A DNA stretch of 41,926 bases from an uncultured Acidimicrobiaceae bacterium (GTDB lineage: Bacteria > Actinomycetota > Acidimicrobiia > Acidimicrobiales > RAAP-2). Below are positions 1 through 7,904 of this stretch, piece by piece. A model generated the notes under the pieces. That model saw only the letters and a list, made by a program, of their open reading frames with translations, searched no databases and had not been told where the DNA came from. Positions within the stretch are counted from its first letter, which is position 1; every line of letters begins with the position of its first letter. Made by a program: the position numbers and the translations under genes. Location: positions 1 to 41,926 of the forward strand of contig CALGFJ010000307.1 of the NCBI GenBank assembly GCA_937881055.1, read 5' to 3'.

Positions 1-2
1 CC

Positions 3-2729
3 ACCAATACGCGTCACCGTTTCATCGTGCTGCCGGGTAGTGATGACAAAGAACTACGCCACAATGAACCGGCGTGCGAACGTCTGGAGGGGCTCGGCGT
101 CAACATCGCGAGCGACTTGATCCTGCAAGTTGCCACGGCCAACGGTGTGCGCGACATTGCGGTCGCGGCCGGTGCGTGCGCGATCGATTCGTATCGGGCC
201 GACGTCAATGACCGCACCGACGCCTCGCACCTCGAGGACCCACACGCACTGCCCAGATTCGTCGCGTCCCGAGTGTTGTACCGCCGACTCGGCGGCTGGG
301 TATGGTTTCCCGCAATCACCTTGTTCGTGTTCGACGTGTTGACGTCACTCAACGCGATCTTCTATCACTTCACTCGTCACCACATCCGAGTGCACACGCC
401 CCACACCGGCAGCTTCTGGGGCAATCTCATGCTCAATCTCTTGATCCTGGCGGGCGTGGAGGCCCTCGTCGTGAGCTGCGCCGGACTCATCGTTCGGCGG
501 CGCTTCGACCGCGAAGCGCGTCGCGCGACTCCGGCCGAACTGAGTGAACCGCTCGCCCTCACCTTGGTGGACGATGTTGATTCATTGGAGTTCGCTCGGC
601 GAAACGCCGAGCGCGGTGGTGCCGGTGCGGTCGTCGGCGGCGCGCCGCGCCCAGCGCTGGCGTTTCTAGACCGCGGCGTGTGCGCCGCGCCCGGACCCTC
701 ACGCACTGTCATCGTCGAACGTCGCGGTCGATTCGGTCTCCCGCCGGTCTTCAGTTCGGTGGAGCGACTCGGCATCGTCGAAATCGAAGCGGCGAGCGCG
801 GTGCAGGTGCGACTGTACGCCGGCGAGACGCATCGGTCCCACGCGCGACTCCTCGAACGGATCGTCGCGCACACCTACGTGCAACCGGCGCCCTCCGGAG
901 CGACCACGACGGTCGGCTCGTGGCCGACCGGCAATCCTTTCCCGGTGACCGTCGAACGACCCCGGGAACAACGTCGACAACGCACGGTACGACGGTGGGC
1001 CAGTGGTTTGTTGTTCCTCGATGGATTCGTCAACGTCATCGTCACGGCAACCCCGCCGCTACGGAGTCGTCTCCACGAAGTCCAATCGTTCTTCCCACTC
1101 GGGGTGGCCCAGTCGGCGGCGGCCCTGACCGCGGTCGCGGGAATCGCGATGATCATGATGGCGCGCGGCATTCGCCGCGGTCAGCGACGAGCGTGGTTCG
1201 TCGCGTGCGTGGTCCTCGCGATCACCGTCGTCGCCCACGTGTTGCGTGGAGGAACGCTCGTCGCGTCCCTGATCGCGGCAACGATCCTGACGCTGTTGGT
1301 CGTCGAGCGACGCTACTTCCAAGCGACGACCGATCGATCGAGCGCGCGTGCGGCGATGCCCCGTCTCGGACTGATTGCGCTCGTCTCGGTCGCCACCGCC
1401 ACGTTCGGCATCGAGGTCTCTTCCGGTCGCCACCACCTTCCCGCCTTCGGCGTCGTCTTCATGGCGTGCATCGAACGGTTCATCGGCCAAAACAACATCG
1501 CCCTTCCGGACGCCGCCGGGGATTTCGTCGATCCCTCTCTCCTCGCGGTCGGCATCTCACTGTTCGTCTCCTCGCTGTATCTCTTGACGAGACCGGTAGT
1601 GGATCGACGCCTCTCCTCGACCGGCCGTGGCACCGAGAGACGCTTGGCCGAACTACGCGCGCGAGAGATCGTGCGGCGACACGGTCGAGGGACGCTGGAC
1701 TACTTCGCCCTGCGCGATGACAAGCAGTTCTTCTTCTTCCGAGACTCGCTTATCGCCTACGCCGTCTACGGTGGCGTCGCGTTGGTGTCGCCCGACCCGA
1801 TCGGGCCCGAAGCGGAGCGCTCCGAGGCATTCAGCACCTTTCGGGCCTACGCCGAGGGCCGCGGTTGGACGATCGGGGTCATCGGCGCGAGTGAAGAGTG
1901 GCTCCCCATCTACGGTGCGGCCGGACTTCATCACCTCTACATGGGCGACGAGGCCATCGTGGACTGTTCCAAGTTCTCATTGGCCGGGGGCAAGATGAAG
2001 GGCCTGCGCCAAGCTGTGACGCGGCTCGAACGTCACGGGTACACGGTCGAGTTCCTCGACCCCGCCAAAATCGATCCGAGCCGCGTCACCGACATCCTCG
2101 AGTTGATCTCGATGCTGCGCCGCGGCGAGGCGGAACGCGGATTCTCGATGATGTTGGGTCGACTCTTCAATCCCAAGGACAAGGGTTTGCTGCTCACGCT
2201 CGTGCACGGACCGGACGGAACTCCGGCCGCGGTCTGTCAGTTCGTGCCGTCGCCCGCTATCAATGGCTACTCCCTCGATCTGATGCGCCGCGACCCCGGA
2301 GAACACCCGAACGGATTGATCGATTTCGCGCTCTGTTCAACGATTGAGCACCTCCGCAAAACGGGCGCGCGCGGACTGAGTTTGAACTTCGCGGCATTCC
2401 GATCGGTCCTTGACGGAGAACGAGGCGAAGGGACATTCACCCGCGTCGAACGATGGGCCCTGAAACGTCTCTCGGGTATCTTCCCGCTCGAATCACTTTG
2501 GACATTCAATGCGAAGTACAACCCCACGTGGCTCCCTCGTTACCTCATCTATCCGGCGGCAGAGAGCTTCGTTCCCGTGGCGGCGGCGGTACTTCGCGCC
2601 GAGTCACTCACGGAGCTGCCCGTTCTCGGCCGATTCCTCGTGAGCGATCCCTCAAATCGGCCCGGGACAGTGGTTCCCGAAGAGGTCCTCGCCGCCGCGA
2701 AGAAGGTCGACGACCGCGTACTCCACTAG
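3..2729 (+). CDS. MprF-like phosphatidylglycerol lysyltransferase-domain membrane protein, 5' end outside the window
   Basis: The last ~350 residues (from about nt 1655) look like the catalytic domain of aminoacyl-phosphatidylglycerol synthases (MprF/LysX2 type, DUF2156), which transfer an amino acid, usually lysine, from tRNA to phosphatidylglycerol at the inner membrane. Visible hallmarks are the RDDKQFFFF stretch, GGKMKGLRQA, and the FNAKYNPTWLPRYL segment near the C-terminus. About eight hydrophobic segments lie before it (nt ~300-500 and ~1000-1610), as in the MprF flippase part. The frame is open to the window edge, so the GTG at 27 is probably not the start. The first residues (IVLPGSDDKELRH) resemble the GNHD block of calcineurin-like phosphoesterases, so the full protein may be a phosphoesterase fusion; that is inference. 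Lysine specificity cannot be read from the sequence. Confidence 0.8.
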   Translation, partial: TNTRHRFIVLPGSDDKELRHNEPACERLEGLGVNIASDLILQVATANGVRDIAVAAGACAIDSYRADVNDRTDASHLEDPHALPRFVASRVLYRRLGGWVWFPAITLFVFDVLTSLNAIFYHFTRHHIRVHTPHTGSFWGNLMLNLLILAGVEALVVSCAGLIVRRRFDREARRATPAELSEPLALTLVDDVDSLEFARRNAERGGAGAVVGGAPRPALAFLDRGVCAAPGPSRTVIVERRGRFGLPPVFSSVERLGIVEIEAASAVQVRLYAGETHRSHARLLERIVAHTYVQPAPSGATTTVGSWPTGNPFPVTVERPREQRRQRTVRRWASGLLFLDGFVNVIVTATPPLRSRLHEVQSFFPLGVAQSAAALTAVAGIAMIMMARGIRRGQRRAWFVACVVLAITVVAHVLRGGTLVASLIAATILTLLVVERRYFQATTDRSSARAAMPRLGLIALVSVATATFGIEVSSGRHHLPAFGVVFMACIERFIGQNNIALPDAAGDFVDPSLLAVGISLFVSSLYLLTRPVVDRRLSSTGRGTERRLAELRAREIVRRHGRGTLDYFALRDDKQFFFFRDSLIAYAVYGGVALVSPDPIGPEAERSEAFSTFRAYAEGRGWTIGVIGASEEWLPIYGAAGLHHLYMGDEAIVDCSKFSLAGGKMKGLRQAVTRLERHGYTVEFLDPAKIDPSRVTDILELISMLRRGEAERGFSMMLGRLFNPKDKGLLLTLVHGPDGTPAAVCQFVPSPAINGYSLDLMRRDPGEHPNGLIDFALCSTIEHLRKTGARGLSLNFAAFRSVLDGERGEGTFTRVERWALKRLSGIFPLESLWTFNAKYNPTWLPRYLIYPAAESFVPVAAAVLRAESLTELPVLGRFLVSDPSNRPGTVVPEEVLAAAKKVDDRVLH

Positions 2730-2776
2730 GTGACGTTCCAGGCGATTCAGGAGCTCGTCCGTATCCGATTCGGCAC

Positions 2777-2793
2777 GCAATCGTCGAGATTGC
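2777..2793 (+). terminator. Small hairpin after the MprF-like gene
   Basis: A perfect 6-bp stem (GCAATC / GATTGC) with a 5-nt loop lies 48 bases past the stop codon. It has no T-tract, so a terminator role is only possible. Confidence 0.25.
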
Positions 2794-2843
2794 CGTCGTC
2801 GAACTCTCAATCGTGCTCTCAAGCGCGGACGCGACCCGAAGGA

Positions 2844-2849
2844 TAAAGT
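2844..2849 (+). promoter_or_regulatory. Candidate -10 element for the VOC gene
   Basis: TAAAGT fits the TAnnnT pattern. It would place the transcript start about 25 nt before the ATG at 2882, leaving room for the AAGGGA ribosome binding site at about 2870. No convincing -35 is visible. Confidence 0.4.
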
Positions 2850-2881
2850 GAGGCTTCGAACTGCAAGCGAAGGGACATCCA

Positions 2882-3277
2882 ATGCCGACGTTTCCGACCA
2901 TCACGCACGTCGCGTTGACGGTGAGTGATCTGAGTCGAAGTGTGCCGTGGTACAAGCAACTCTTCGACGCCGAGCCCGTACTGGACGAGGACACGGGGCC
3001 GTTTCATCACGTCGTTTGGTTGGTCGGCGGCCAGACGCTGGTCGGACTTCACGAGTTTCCCGACCTCGCAGACGACTCCCCGTTCAATGAGCGGCGATTG
3101 GGCCTCGATCACCTGGCGTTCCAATGCGCCAGTCGAGATGAACTATCGCAGTGGCAGGATCGGCTCAATGAGCTCGGAATCGCGCACGGCGTCATCGTGG
3201 ACGCCGGCTACGGCTCGGGACTCTCGTTCCGAGACCCGGACAACATCGCGTTGGAGTTCTTCGCACCACCTTCGTGA
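2882..3277 (+). CDS. VOC superfamily (glyoxalase/dioxygenase-like) protein
   Basis: This 131-residue protein is the size of a two-module vicinal oxygen chelate protein. It opens with ITHVALTVSDLSRSVPWY, the usual first strand and helix, and ends with RDPDNIALEFF. Likely metal ligands are His9, His57, His77 and Glu125, in the positions expected for glyoxalase I-like members. The ATG is supported by a GAAGGGA site a few bases upstream. The family includes lactoylglutathione lyases, dioxygenases and antibiotic-binding proteins, and the substrate cannot be told from sequence. It is convergent with the DinB-type gene, with 28 bases between the two stops. Confidence 0.85.
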   Translation: MPTFPTITHVALTVSDLSRSVPWYKQLFDAEPVLDEDTGPFHHVVWLVGGQTLVGLHEFPDLADDSPFNERRLGLDHLAFQCASRDELSQWQDRLNELGIAHGVIVDAGYGSGLSFRDPDNIALEFFAPPS

Positions 3278-3305
3278 TCTCCGACACCTCTCGGACGTCA
3301 ACCGC

Positions 3306-3869
3306 TCATTGATCGTGAACCCCGGGCGGGTCTTCTCCGACGAGGCCGTCAATGGATTCGCGGATCAGATCGGCGTGGCCGACGTGGCGCGCGTACTCCT
3401 CGATGAGGTCGACGAAGGTGCGTCGCAAACTCGGTGCGCGACCGTCGGGCCACTTCTGAGCCATCAGCTGACTCAGTCCGCCATCGTCGAGAGCGAGAGC
3501 GACCAGACGTCTCGATTCGTCGACGCAGCGTTGCCAGAGCTCGTAGAGACTCTCCGGGGTGTCGGTGGACGCGTAGGACCAGTCCCACGCTGGTTCGGAC
3601 TCCCAGTCAACGGAATCAAAGGGCGCGGCGGGCGCTCGACCAAAGAGTCGAACGGAGAAGTAGTAATCCTCAACGAGAGCGAGGTGCTTGAGAAGACCCC
3701 CCAGCGTGACGCTCGATGCGCCCATTGTTGCTTGAAGGGCTTGGGCGTCGAGTCCTCCGGTTTTCCACGCGAAGGTCGCTCGCTGACGATCGAGTGAACC
3801 GATCAACGTGGCGGCTTCGTCACCGTCAACGGGAGGTTCGGGCCATTCATTAAGTCCGGCGTACATCAA
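3306..3869 (-). CDS. DinB/DUF664 family putative metal-dependent enzyme
   Basis: The protein has the four-helix DinB layout and the expected three metal-binding histidines: His62 in LLKHLALVED, and His162 and His165 in ARHVGHADLIRE. Many actinobacterial relatives are mycothiol-dependent transferases or related thiol enzymes, and mshA in this window makes that plausible, but the substrate is unknown. Two starts compete. TTG at 3869 lies 7 nt after a GAAGGG ribosome binding site, while ATG at 3866 lies 10 nt after it; they differ by one residue. The length (187 or 186 residues) is normal for the family. Confidence 0.8.
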   Translation of the reverse strand: MMYAGLNEWPEPPVDGDEAATLIGSLDRQRATFAWKTGGLDAQALQATMGASSVTLGGLLKHLALVEDYYFSVRLFGRAPAAPFDSVDWESEPAWDWSYASTDTPESLYELWQRCVDESRRLVALALDDGGLSQLMAQKWPDGRAPSLRRTFVDLIEEYARHVGHADLIRESIDGLVGEDPPGVHDQ

Positions 3870-3918
3870 CGAGTCGCCCTTCGTCGCAGTTCAGATTCAG
3901 CCAGGTCGCGTCAAGAGA

Positions 3919-4485
3919 TCACACCGCGACGTCGGCTCGAAAGTCCACGTCGGCCGTGGCAACCGCTCCGCCGCGGCGTCCCGGCGCATCCTGGTACTCC
4001 CAATAGAGATTCGTGTGCGCGATGACTTTGTCCGGTGTCGGCGCGCCGTATTCGCTGAGGTCCTCGGTGGTGTGCGCGTCGGACACCAACGTCACGTCGT
4101 AACCGCGAGTCATGCCGCCGTGCAACGTCGAACGGATGCACGCGTCGGTCTGCGCCCCGGTGACGACGAGCCGTCCGACACCACGTTCGGCGAGTAGATC
4201 CTCGAGGTTCGTGTCCTCGAAAGAGTCCCCGTACTTCTTGTGAACCAGCGGCTCAGAATCACTCCGTTGCAACTCAGCCACGTACTGCCAGTTCTCACTC
4301 TCGAGCGGAAGTTCTTCGCTGGAGTGCTGCACCCAGATGACCGGCACGTCCTCGCTGCGAGCCTTCTCGACCAAGGTGTTGATATTGGCGATCACGCCGT
4401 CGCGATCATGAGCGTTCGCCACTACTCCGTTCTGCACGTCAATGACCAATAGTGCGGTACTCGGGCGATCTTTCAGTGTCGTCAA
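3919..4485 (-). CDS. Isochorismatase-like cysteine hydrolase
   Basis: The catalytic triad of the isochorismatase/nicotinamidase superfamily is present: Asp16 in LLVIDVQNG, a Lys at 83 or 84 in VHKKYGDSF, and Cys116 in TGAQTDACIRST. The 188-residue length and single-domain layout are typical. Members hydrolyse amides or vinyl ethers (nicotinamide, isochorismate, carbamoyl compounds), and the substrate is not clear here. The start is a TTG, chosen because a GAGGAG site sits 6 nt before it and no ATG or GTG is better placed. A well-formed promoter lies about 40 bases upstream. Confidence 0.88.
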   Translation of the reverse strand: MTTLKDRPSTALLVIDVQNGVVANAHDRDGVIANINTLVEKARSEDVPVIWVQHSSEELPLESENWQYVAELQRSDSEPLVHKKYGDSFEDTNLEDLLAERGVGRLVVTGAQTDACIRSTLHGGMTRGYDVTLVSDAHTTEDLSEYGAPTPDKVIAHTNLYWEYQDAPGRRGGAVATADVDFRADVAV

Positions 4486-4526
4486 GGCGGTCTCCTCGTG
4501 AGGTGCTCGGCGGTCTTTCGAAACCC

Positions 4527-4555
4527 AGAGTAGGCGACACCCTGTGACACCACAA
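4527..4555 (-). promoter_or_regulatory. Promoter of the isochorismatase-like gene
   Basis: On the minus strand TTGTGG (4555-4550) and TACTCT (4532-4527) are separated by 17 bases, the best-spaced -35/-10 pair seen at a single gene in the window. Transcription would begin near 4520, giving a leader of about 35 nt with the GAGGAG ribosome binding site. Confidence 0.55.
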
Positions 4556-4658
4556 GGGTCTCGTCACGTCACGCGATGAACATTTCGCGAGGTCATCGCG
4601 TCGAGCCGAATTCGCAATTTACTGTGAACTCTGGGATCTACGGGCCGGCCGTGCGGTC

Positions 4659-4664
4659 TAAATT
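4659..4664 (+). promoter_or_regulatory. -10 element of a predicted leaderless transcript (SnoaL-like pseudogene)
   Basis: TAAATT is followed by six bases and then the ATG at 4671, the same layout as at seven other genes here. Transcription would then begin at or beside the start codon. Confidence 0.5.
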
Positions 4665-4670
4665 CAACCA

Positions 4671-5050
4671 ATGGACACTGCCCTCGCACAACAGTTCGCG
4701 TCGGAATGGCTCGACGCGTGGAACGCTCACGACCTCGAACTGATTCTCAGCCACTTCACTGAGGCGGTCGTCTTCACGTCGCCGCTCGCGCGTCAACTCG
4801 TCGAGGCTCCGACGGCGCCATCCGCGGCAAGGAGGAACTCCGTTCGTGCTGGAGCGAAGGCCTTCGTCGCAACCCCGATCTTCACTTCGACATCGACATC
4901 GACATCGACATCGACATCGAAGGCCTCTACCTCGGCGTGCGTACCCTCGTCATCCACTATTGCAACCACTCGGGTGGACTGGTCAACGAAGTACTCACGT
5001 TCGACGGTCCTCTCGTCGCCGAGGGACACGCCACGTATCTAGTTCCCTGA
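4671..5050 (+). pseudogene. SnoaL-like (NTF2 fold) gene broken by a one-base deletion
   Basis: Frame 1 encodes MDTALAQQFASEWLDAWNAHDLE and continues to SPLARQLVE, a typical SnoaL/NTF2-like N-terminus. It then turns into Thr/Ser-rich nonsense. From 4811 the frame one base earlier reads DGAIRGKEELRSCWSEGL and ends EVLTFDGPLVAEGHATYLVP followed by TGA at 5048, the expected C-terminal half. Adding one G at about 4804-4806 (GAGGCTCC to GAGGGCTCC) would join the halves as LVEGSDGAIRGK, restoring ~127 residues. The break may be a true mutation or a sequencing slip in a G run. Without the shift, frame 1 stops at 5042. The 3' end overlaps the convergent secreted-protein gene by 12 bases. Any substrate is unknown. 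Confidence 0.8.
4889..4918 (+). repeat. Five perfect tandem copies of GACATC
   Basis: The hexamer repeats five times without mismatch inside the SnoaL-like pseudogene. In the restored frame it encodes five Asp-Ile dipeptides. Copy changes would keep the frame, so it can vary in length without further damage. Confidence 0.9.
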
Positions 5051-6151
5051 CGTCCCCGTCGGAGAGGCGCACTGTCCTTGATAGGCCGCTGAACCGGGCT
5101 GCAGCGCCTGGCCGGAGTTGGGATTGATCATCAGACACGATTCGTCGACCGCGACGAATTGATTGGCGGGAATGGCCTTGAGCTGATCGACCTCGGTGTA
5201 GGTCCAGCGGGTGTCGGCCGTTCCCTGGAAATACCAGTTGCTCCCGTTATCCGCCAGGATCAGTCCGTAGGTCTTCATCGTGGTCAGCACCGTCTGACAG
5301 AAGCTCGAACACTGCGACGCGGGCAAAGTGAAGGACGCATTCAATCGAAAGCGCGCGCCCATTGGCGGACACGACGGGTTGCTCTGGCCGGCTTCGTGGC
5401 GAGCCGGCCAGAGGTAGGACTCCTGCGTGCAATCGGCGGTGAAACGAATCGCGTGATCCATTGCGCGCGAGGCGACTTCGTTGTAATTGACGAGACCGGG
5501 CAGGATCGGCAGACCGGCGGCGTCGGCGGACGTGAAGCCGGCCGGTCGAAGCGTGTTGGACCGAAGGTTCCACGTTGCCCCCGACCCGGCCGTCGATCGA
5601 CCCGACGCGTGGTAGTAGGTGTCGTAGGTCTCGAAGAGCGTGCAAGGTGCCGACGACGTTGATCGGTACGGGTCGACCATCAACGCGTGACGGTCCGATC
5701 CCCCCTCAATCGGCGTCGACGCGGTCAGGGGATACGGACGTCGGTTGCTCTCCGAAGCGTACTGAAACGTCACGTGCGTGAACGGAGTGCTCGTACGTAC
5801 GACCGTCCACGGGATGCCGTAGGGCGCGTGAGGGTTGCCCGACGGTCCGTAGTCCGGGTGCAAATACGTCGTCGCCGACGACATCGAGGCCAGCCAGGTG
5901 GCGCTGTTCGCATCGACCGGCAAGTTCGTGATCGGTGTGTTCCACACATTGTCCGCGGGAAAGGCCGGGCAGTTCGTGCCGGGAAAGACCGGAGCCGCGA
6001 TACGAGCCGACGCCTTCGAGGCTGAGGGACTCGGGCGAGTGTTCGCAGTTGAAGCGACGGGTGCCACGATGAGGACGAGTCCCACGATAACCAGGGAAGC
6101 GCCACCCATCCCCCGTCGACGCCGTCGTCGATGCCGCGTTGTTCGGTCCAT
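5039..6151 (-). CDS. Secreted protein of unknown function
   Basis: The first ~37 residues form a signal peptide: an arginine-rich start (residues 5-13), a hydrophobic core ASLVIVGLVLIV and a small-residue exit near PVASTANT. A Ser/Pro-rich linker follows. The mature part has motifs I associate with a widespread uncharacterised exported family: PADNVWNTPITNLPVD, a LHPDYG block, GGSDRHALMVD, TLRPAGFTSADAAGLPILPG, YLWPARHEAG and TYGLILADNGSNWYF. Eight cysteines in the mature region suggest disulfides. No catalytic site is obvious to me, although the conserved Asp, His and Trp residues in RHALMVD and WPARH could form one. The ATG is preceded by TAGACC plus six bases, close to the leaderless pattern. 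Confidence 0.75.
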   Translation of the reverse strand: MDRTTRHRRRRRRGMGGASLVIVGLVLIVAPVASTANTRPSPSASKASARIAAPVFPGTNCPAFPADNVWNTPITNLPVDANSATWLASMSSATTYLHPDYGPSGNPHAPYGIPWTVVRTSTPFTHVTFQYASESNRRPYPLTASTPIEGGSDRHALMVDPYRSTSSAPCTLFETYDTYYHASGRSTAGSGATWNLRSNTLRPAGFTSADAAGLPILPGLVNYNEVASRAMDHAIRFTADCTQESYLWPARHEAGQSNPSCPPMGARFRLNASFTLPASQCSSFCQTVLTTMKTYGLILADNGSNWYFQGTADTRWTYTEVDQLKAIPANQFVAVDESCLMINPNSGQALQPGSAAYQGQCASPTGTSGN

Positions 6152-6157
6152 TCACAC

Positions 6158-6163
6158 GGTCTA
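6158..6163 (-). promoter_or_regulatory. Possible -10 element of the secreted-protein gene
   Basis: TAGACC lies exactly six bases before the ATG. It departs from the TAnnnT pattern at the last position, so it is weaker than the other examples. Confidence 0.3.
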
Positions 6164-6261
6164 CATCGAGTCCACGTGCAGTCGGACTCGTTTGTCCAAG
6201 AGTTGTGCCACGACGAGAGATTCCGTCCCTTCCTTTGGAGTACCTGGTGGTGGTGCATTCG

Positions 6262-6267
6262 TAGACT
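6262..6267 (+). promoter_or_regulatory. -10 element of a predicted leaderless transcript (HAD gene)
   Basis: TAGACT, then six bases, then ATG at 6274. No ribosome binding site is recognisable, which agrees with a leaderless mRNA. Confidence 0.5.
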
Positions 6268-6273
6268 GGTCGG

Positions 6274-6915
6274 ATGCCGCGCTTCGATCTCGTGATCTTC
6301 GACTGCGACGGGGTCCTCATCGACAGTGAACGGCTCGCGGTTCGCACCGAGTCTCAGATACTCGCCGAACTCGGTTGGCCACTCACCGAGGCGCAGGTCA
6401 TTGAACGATTCGTTGGTCGTTCGTCGGTGTACATGCAAGCGGTCATCGAGGAACACATCGGTCGTCCCGTCGATTGGCAGGTCGAATTCGAACTGCGGGT
6501 GCGCGAGGTCTGCGAACGCGAGCTCGAACCCGTCGACGGCGTGATCGCGGCCCTGGATGCGATTACGGTGCCGAGTTGCGTCGCGTCCAGTAGTAGCCAT
6601 GCGATGTTGAACTTCAAACTCGGCCTCACGGGAATGGCCGAGCGATTCGCGGGGCGCATCTTCAGTGCGGATGACGTCGCACACGGCAAGCCTGATCCCG
6701 CGGTTTTCTTGTTCGCGGCCGACTCTATGGCCGTACAACCATATCGTTGCGCGGTGATTGAAGACAGTGTTTCCGGCGTGGAGGCCGGACTCGCGGCGGG
6801 CATGACCGTCTTCGCATTTAGCGCCAGCGTGACGAGTGCCCAGAGTCTCCAGCGCGATGACGTCATTGTGTTCGATTCGATGCACCTGCTGCCCGAGTTG
6901 CTGGCGCAGTCCTGA
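6274..6915 (+). CDS. HAD-superfamily phosphatase, beta-phosphoglucomutase-like
   Basis: All four HAD motifs are present: FDCDGVLIDSE with nucleophile Asp10 and acid/base Asp12, Ser105 in the CVASSSS motif, Lys139 in HGKPDP, and EDSVSGVEA with Glu163 and Asp164. The helical cap between motifs I and II (residues ~17-90) and the 213-residue length match the subfamily IA beta-PGM/GS1/YieH group. These enzymes dephosphorylate or isomerise small sugar or nucleotide phosphates, and the substrate cannot be assigned. It is convergent with the end of the nuo operon, about 140 bases away. That gap holds only weak imperfect hairpins. Confidence 0.88.
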   Translation: MPRFDLVIFDCDGVLIDSERLAVRTESQILAELGWPLTEAQVIERFVGRSSVYMQAVIEEHIGRPVDWQVEFELRVREVCERELEPVDGVIAALDAITVPSCVASSSSHAMLNFKLGLTGMAERFAGRIFSADDVAHGKPDPAVFLFAADSMAVQPYRCAVIEDSVSGVEAGLAAGMTVFAFSASVTSAQSLQRDDVIVFDSMHLLPELLAQS

Positions 6916-7055
6916 GAGCCAACGAACGCCGCAGCGCATTCACGCGACGGCAGCATCGTCATCCGGAAACTTCTCGGAGCAATGAATGTTCCGAAGACGA
7001 CAAGTTGAAGTTGTGACCAACCTCGCATCGACAACGACGATGACAACAACGACAA

Positions 7056-7904
7056 TCAGTCGAGTCGCAACCGGATCGCTTCGGCCAGCCTTTGCGGTGC
7101 TTCGTCGTCGTAGGCGAGGAAGAGCGAGGGTTCGACCAGCTCGAGTTCCATGATGGCCCAGCCTTCAGCCATCTTCACGAGGTCGACGCGCCCGTAGAGG
7201 ATCCCCCGAAACATTGCCTCGTCGAGCACGGATTCGGCGAAGGCCACCGCGTCAGGTTCAGCGCTCGCGAGCGACATCTGCTCGCGGCGAAAGAGCGCGT
7301 CGCGTTCATCGGCGACGGTATTGAGCATCGCGCCCTTCGTCATGGCGTGAGAGAAGTGACCGTCGATGAACACCAGCGCGCGTTCACCGTCGTCGTCGAT
7401 CGACGACACGTAGGGCTGAATCATCGCGTCACGTCCGCTGGCGTGCAATCGGTGAACGTGCGCACCCGCTCGCTCGTGCTCGTCGTGGTCGAATTTTTCG
7501 GCGTCGATCGAACCGGCGCCGACCGTCGGCTTGACGACGAATCCGCCTTCGGGGAACACGGGAACCTCGCCGACGTCACAGAACGTGGAGGGCACGATTC
7601 GGTGCGAGCGCGCGGCCAGGTCCTTCAGGTAGTGCTTGTCGGTCGAATACTCGATGATCGCATAGGGGTTGAGGAGCCGCTCGATCCCTCGGGCCCAGAT
7701 GAGATACCCCTCACGATCGCGCGTGTAGTCCCACGTCGAGCGGATGACGGTGAGCTCGTACTGCGCCCAGTTGATCGCCTGATCGTCCCAGACGCACATC
7801 GAGCCCTCGATGCCGACGTCGGAGAGCGCGTCGAGCAATAACTCGGCGTCCGGATCGAGGTTGACATCATCGCTGATGCTCGTCGCGATGGCAATACGCC
7901 TCAC
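7056..7904 (-). CDS. ATP-grasp (RimK/glutathione synthetase-like) protein coupled to nuoN
   Basis: The fold is indicated by the lid and nucleotide-binding segment FVVKPTVGAGS and by the end motif YGRVDLV...MELELVEPSLF, where the Asp and Glu residues bind Mg-ATP. ATP-grasp ligases join a carboxylate to an amine or thiol through an acyl phosphate; this subgroup, with an ELVEPSLF ending, has no function I can name. The start is the GTG at 7904, which overlaps the nuoN stop as GTGA. A longer frame from 7958 runs inside nuoN and is unlikely. The product is 282 residues. As last gene of the nuo operon it may be co-produced with complex I. Confidence 0.8.
   Translation of the reverse strand: MRRIAIATSISDDVNLDPDAELLLDALSDVGIEGSMCVWDDQAINWAQYELTVIRSTWDYTRDREGYLIWARGIERLLNPYAIIEYSTDKHYLKDLAARSHRIVPSTFCDVGEVPVFPEGGFVVKPTVGAGSIDAEKFDHDEHERAGAHVHRLHASGRDAMIQPYVSSIDDDGERALVFIDGHFSHAMTKGAMLNTVADERDALFRREQMSLASAEPDAVAFAESVLDEAMFRGILYGRVDLVKMAEGWAIMELELVEPSLFLAYDDEAPQRLAEAIRLRLD

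Noticed and set aside
3279-3295. TCCGA/TCGGA hairpin between the VOC and DinB-type genes
   Set aside because: A 5-bp stem without a T-tract is likely by chance at this base composition.
6916-7055. Terminator between the HAD gene and the end of the nuo operon
   Set aside because: Only weak stems with bulges or internal loops are present (for example CGGAA-A-C against GTTCCG with a 17-nt loop), not enough to call.
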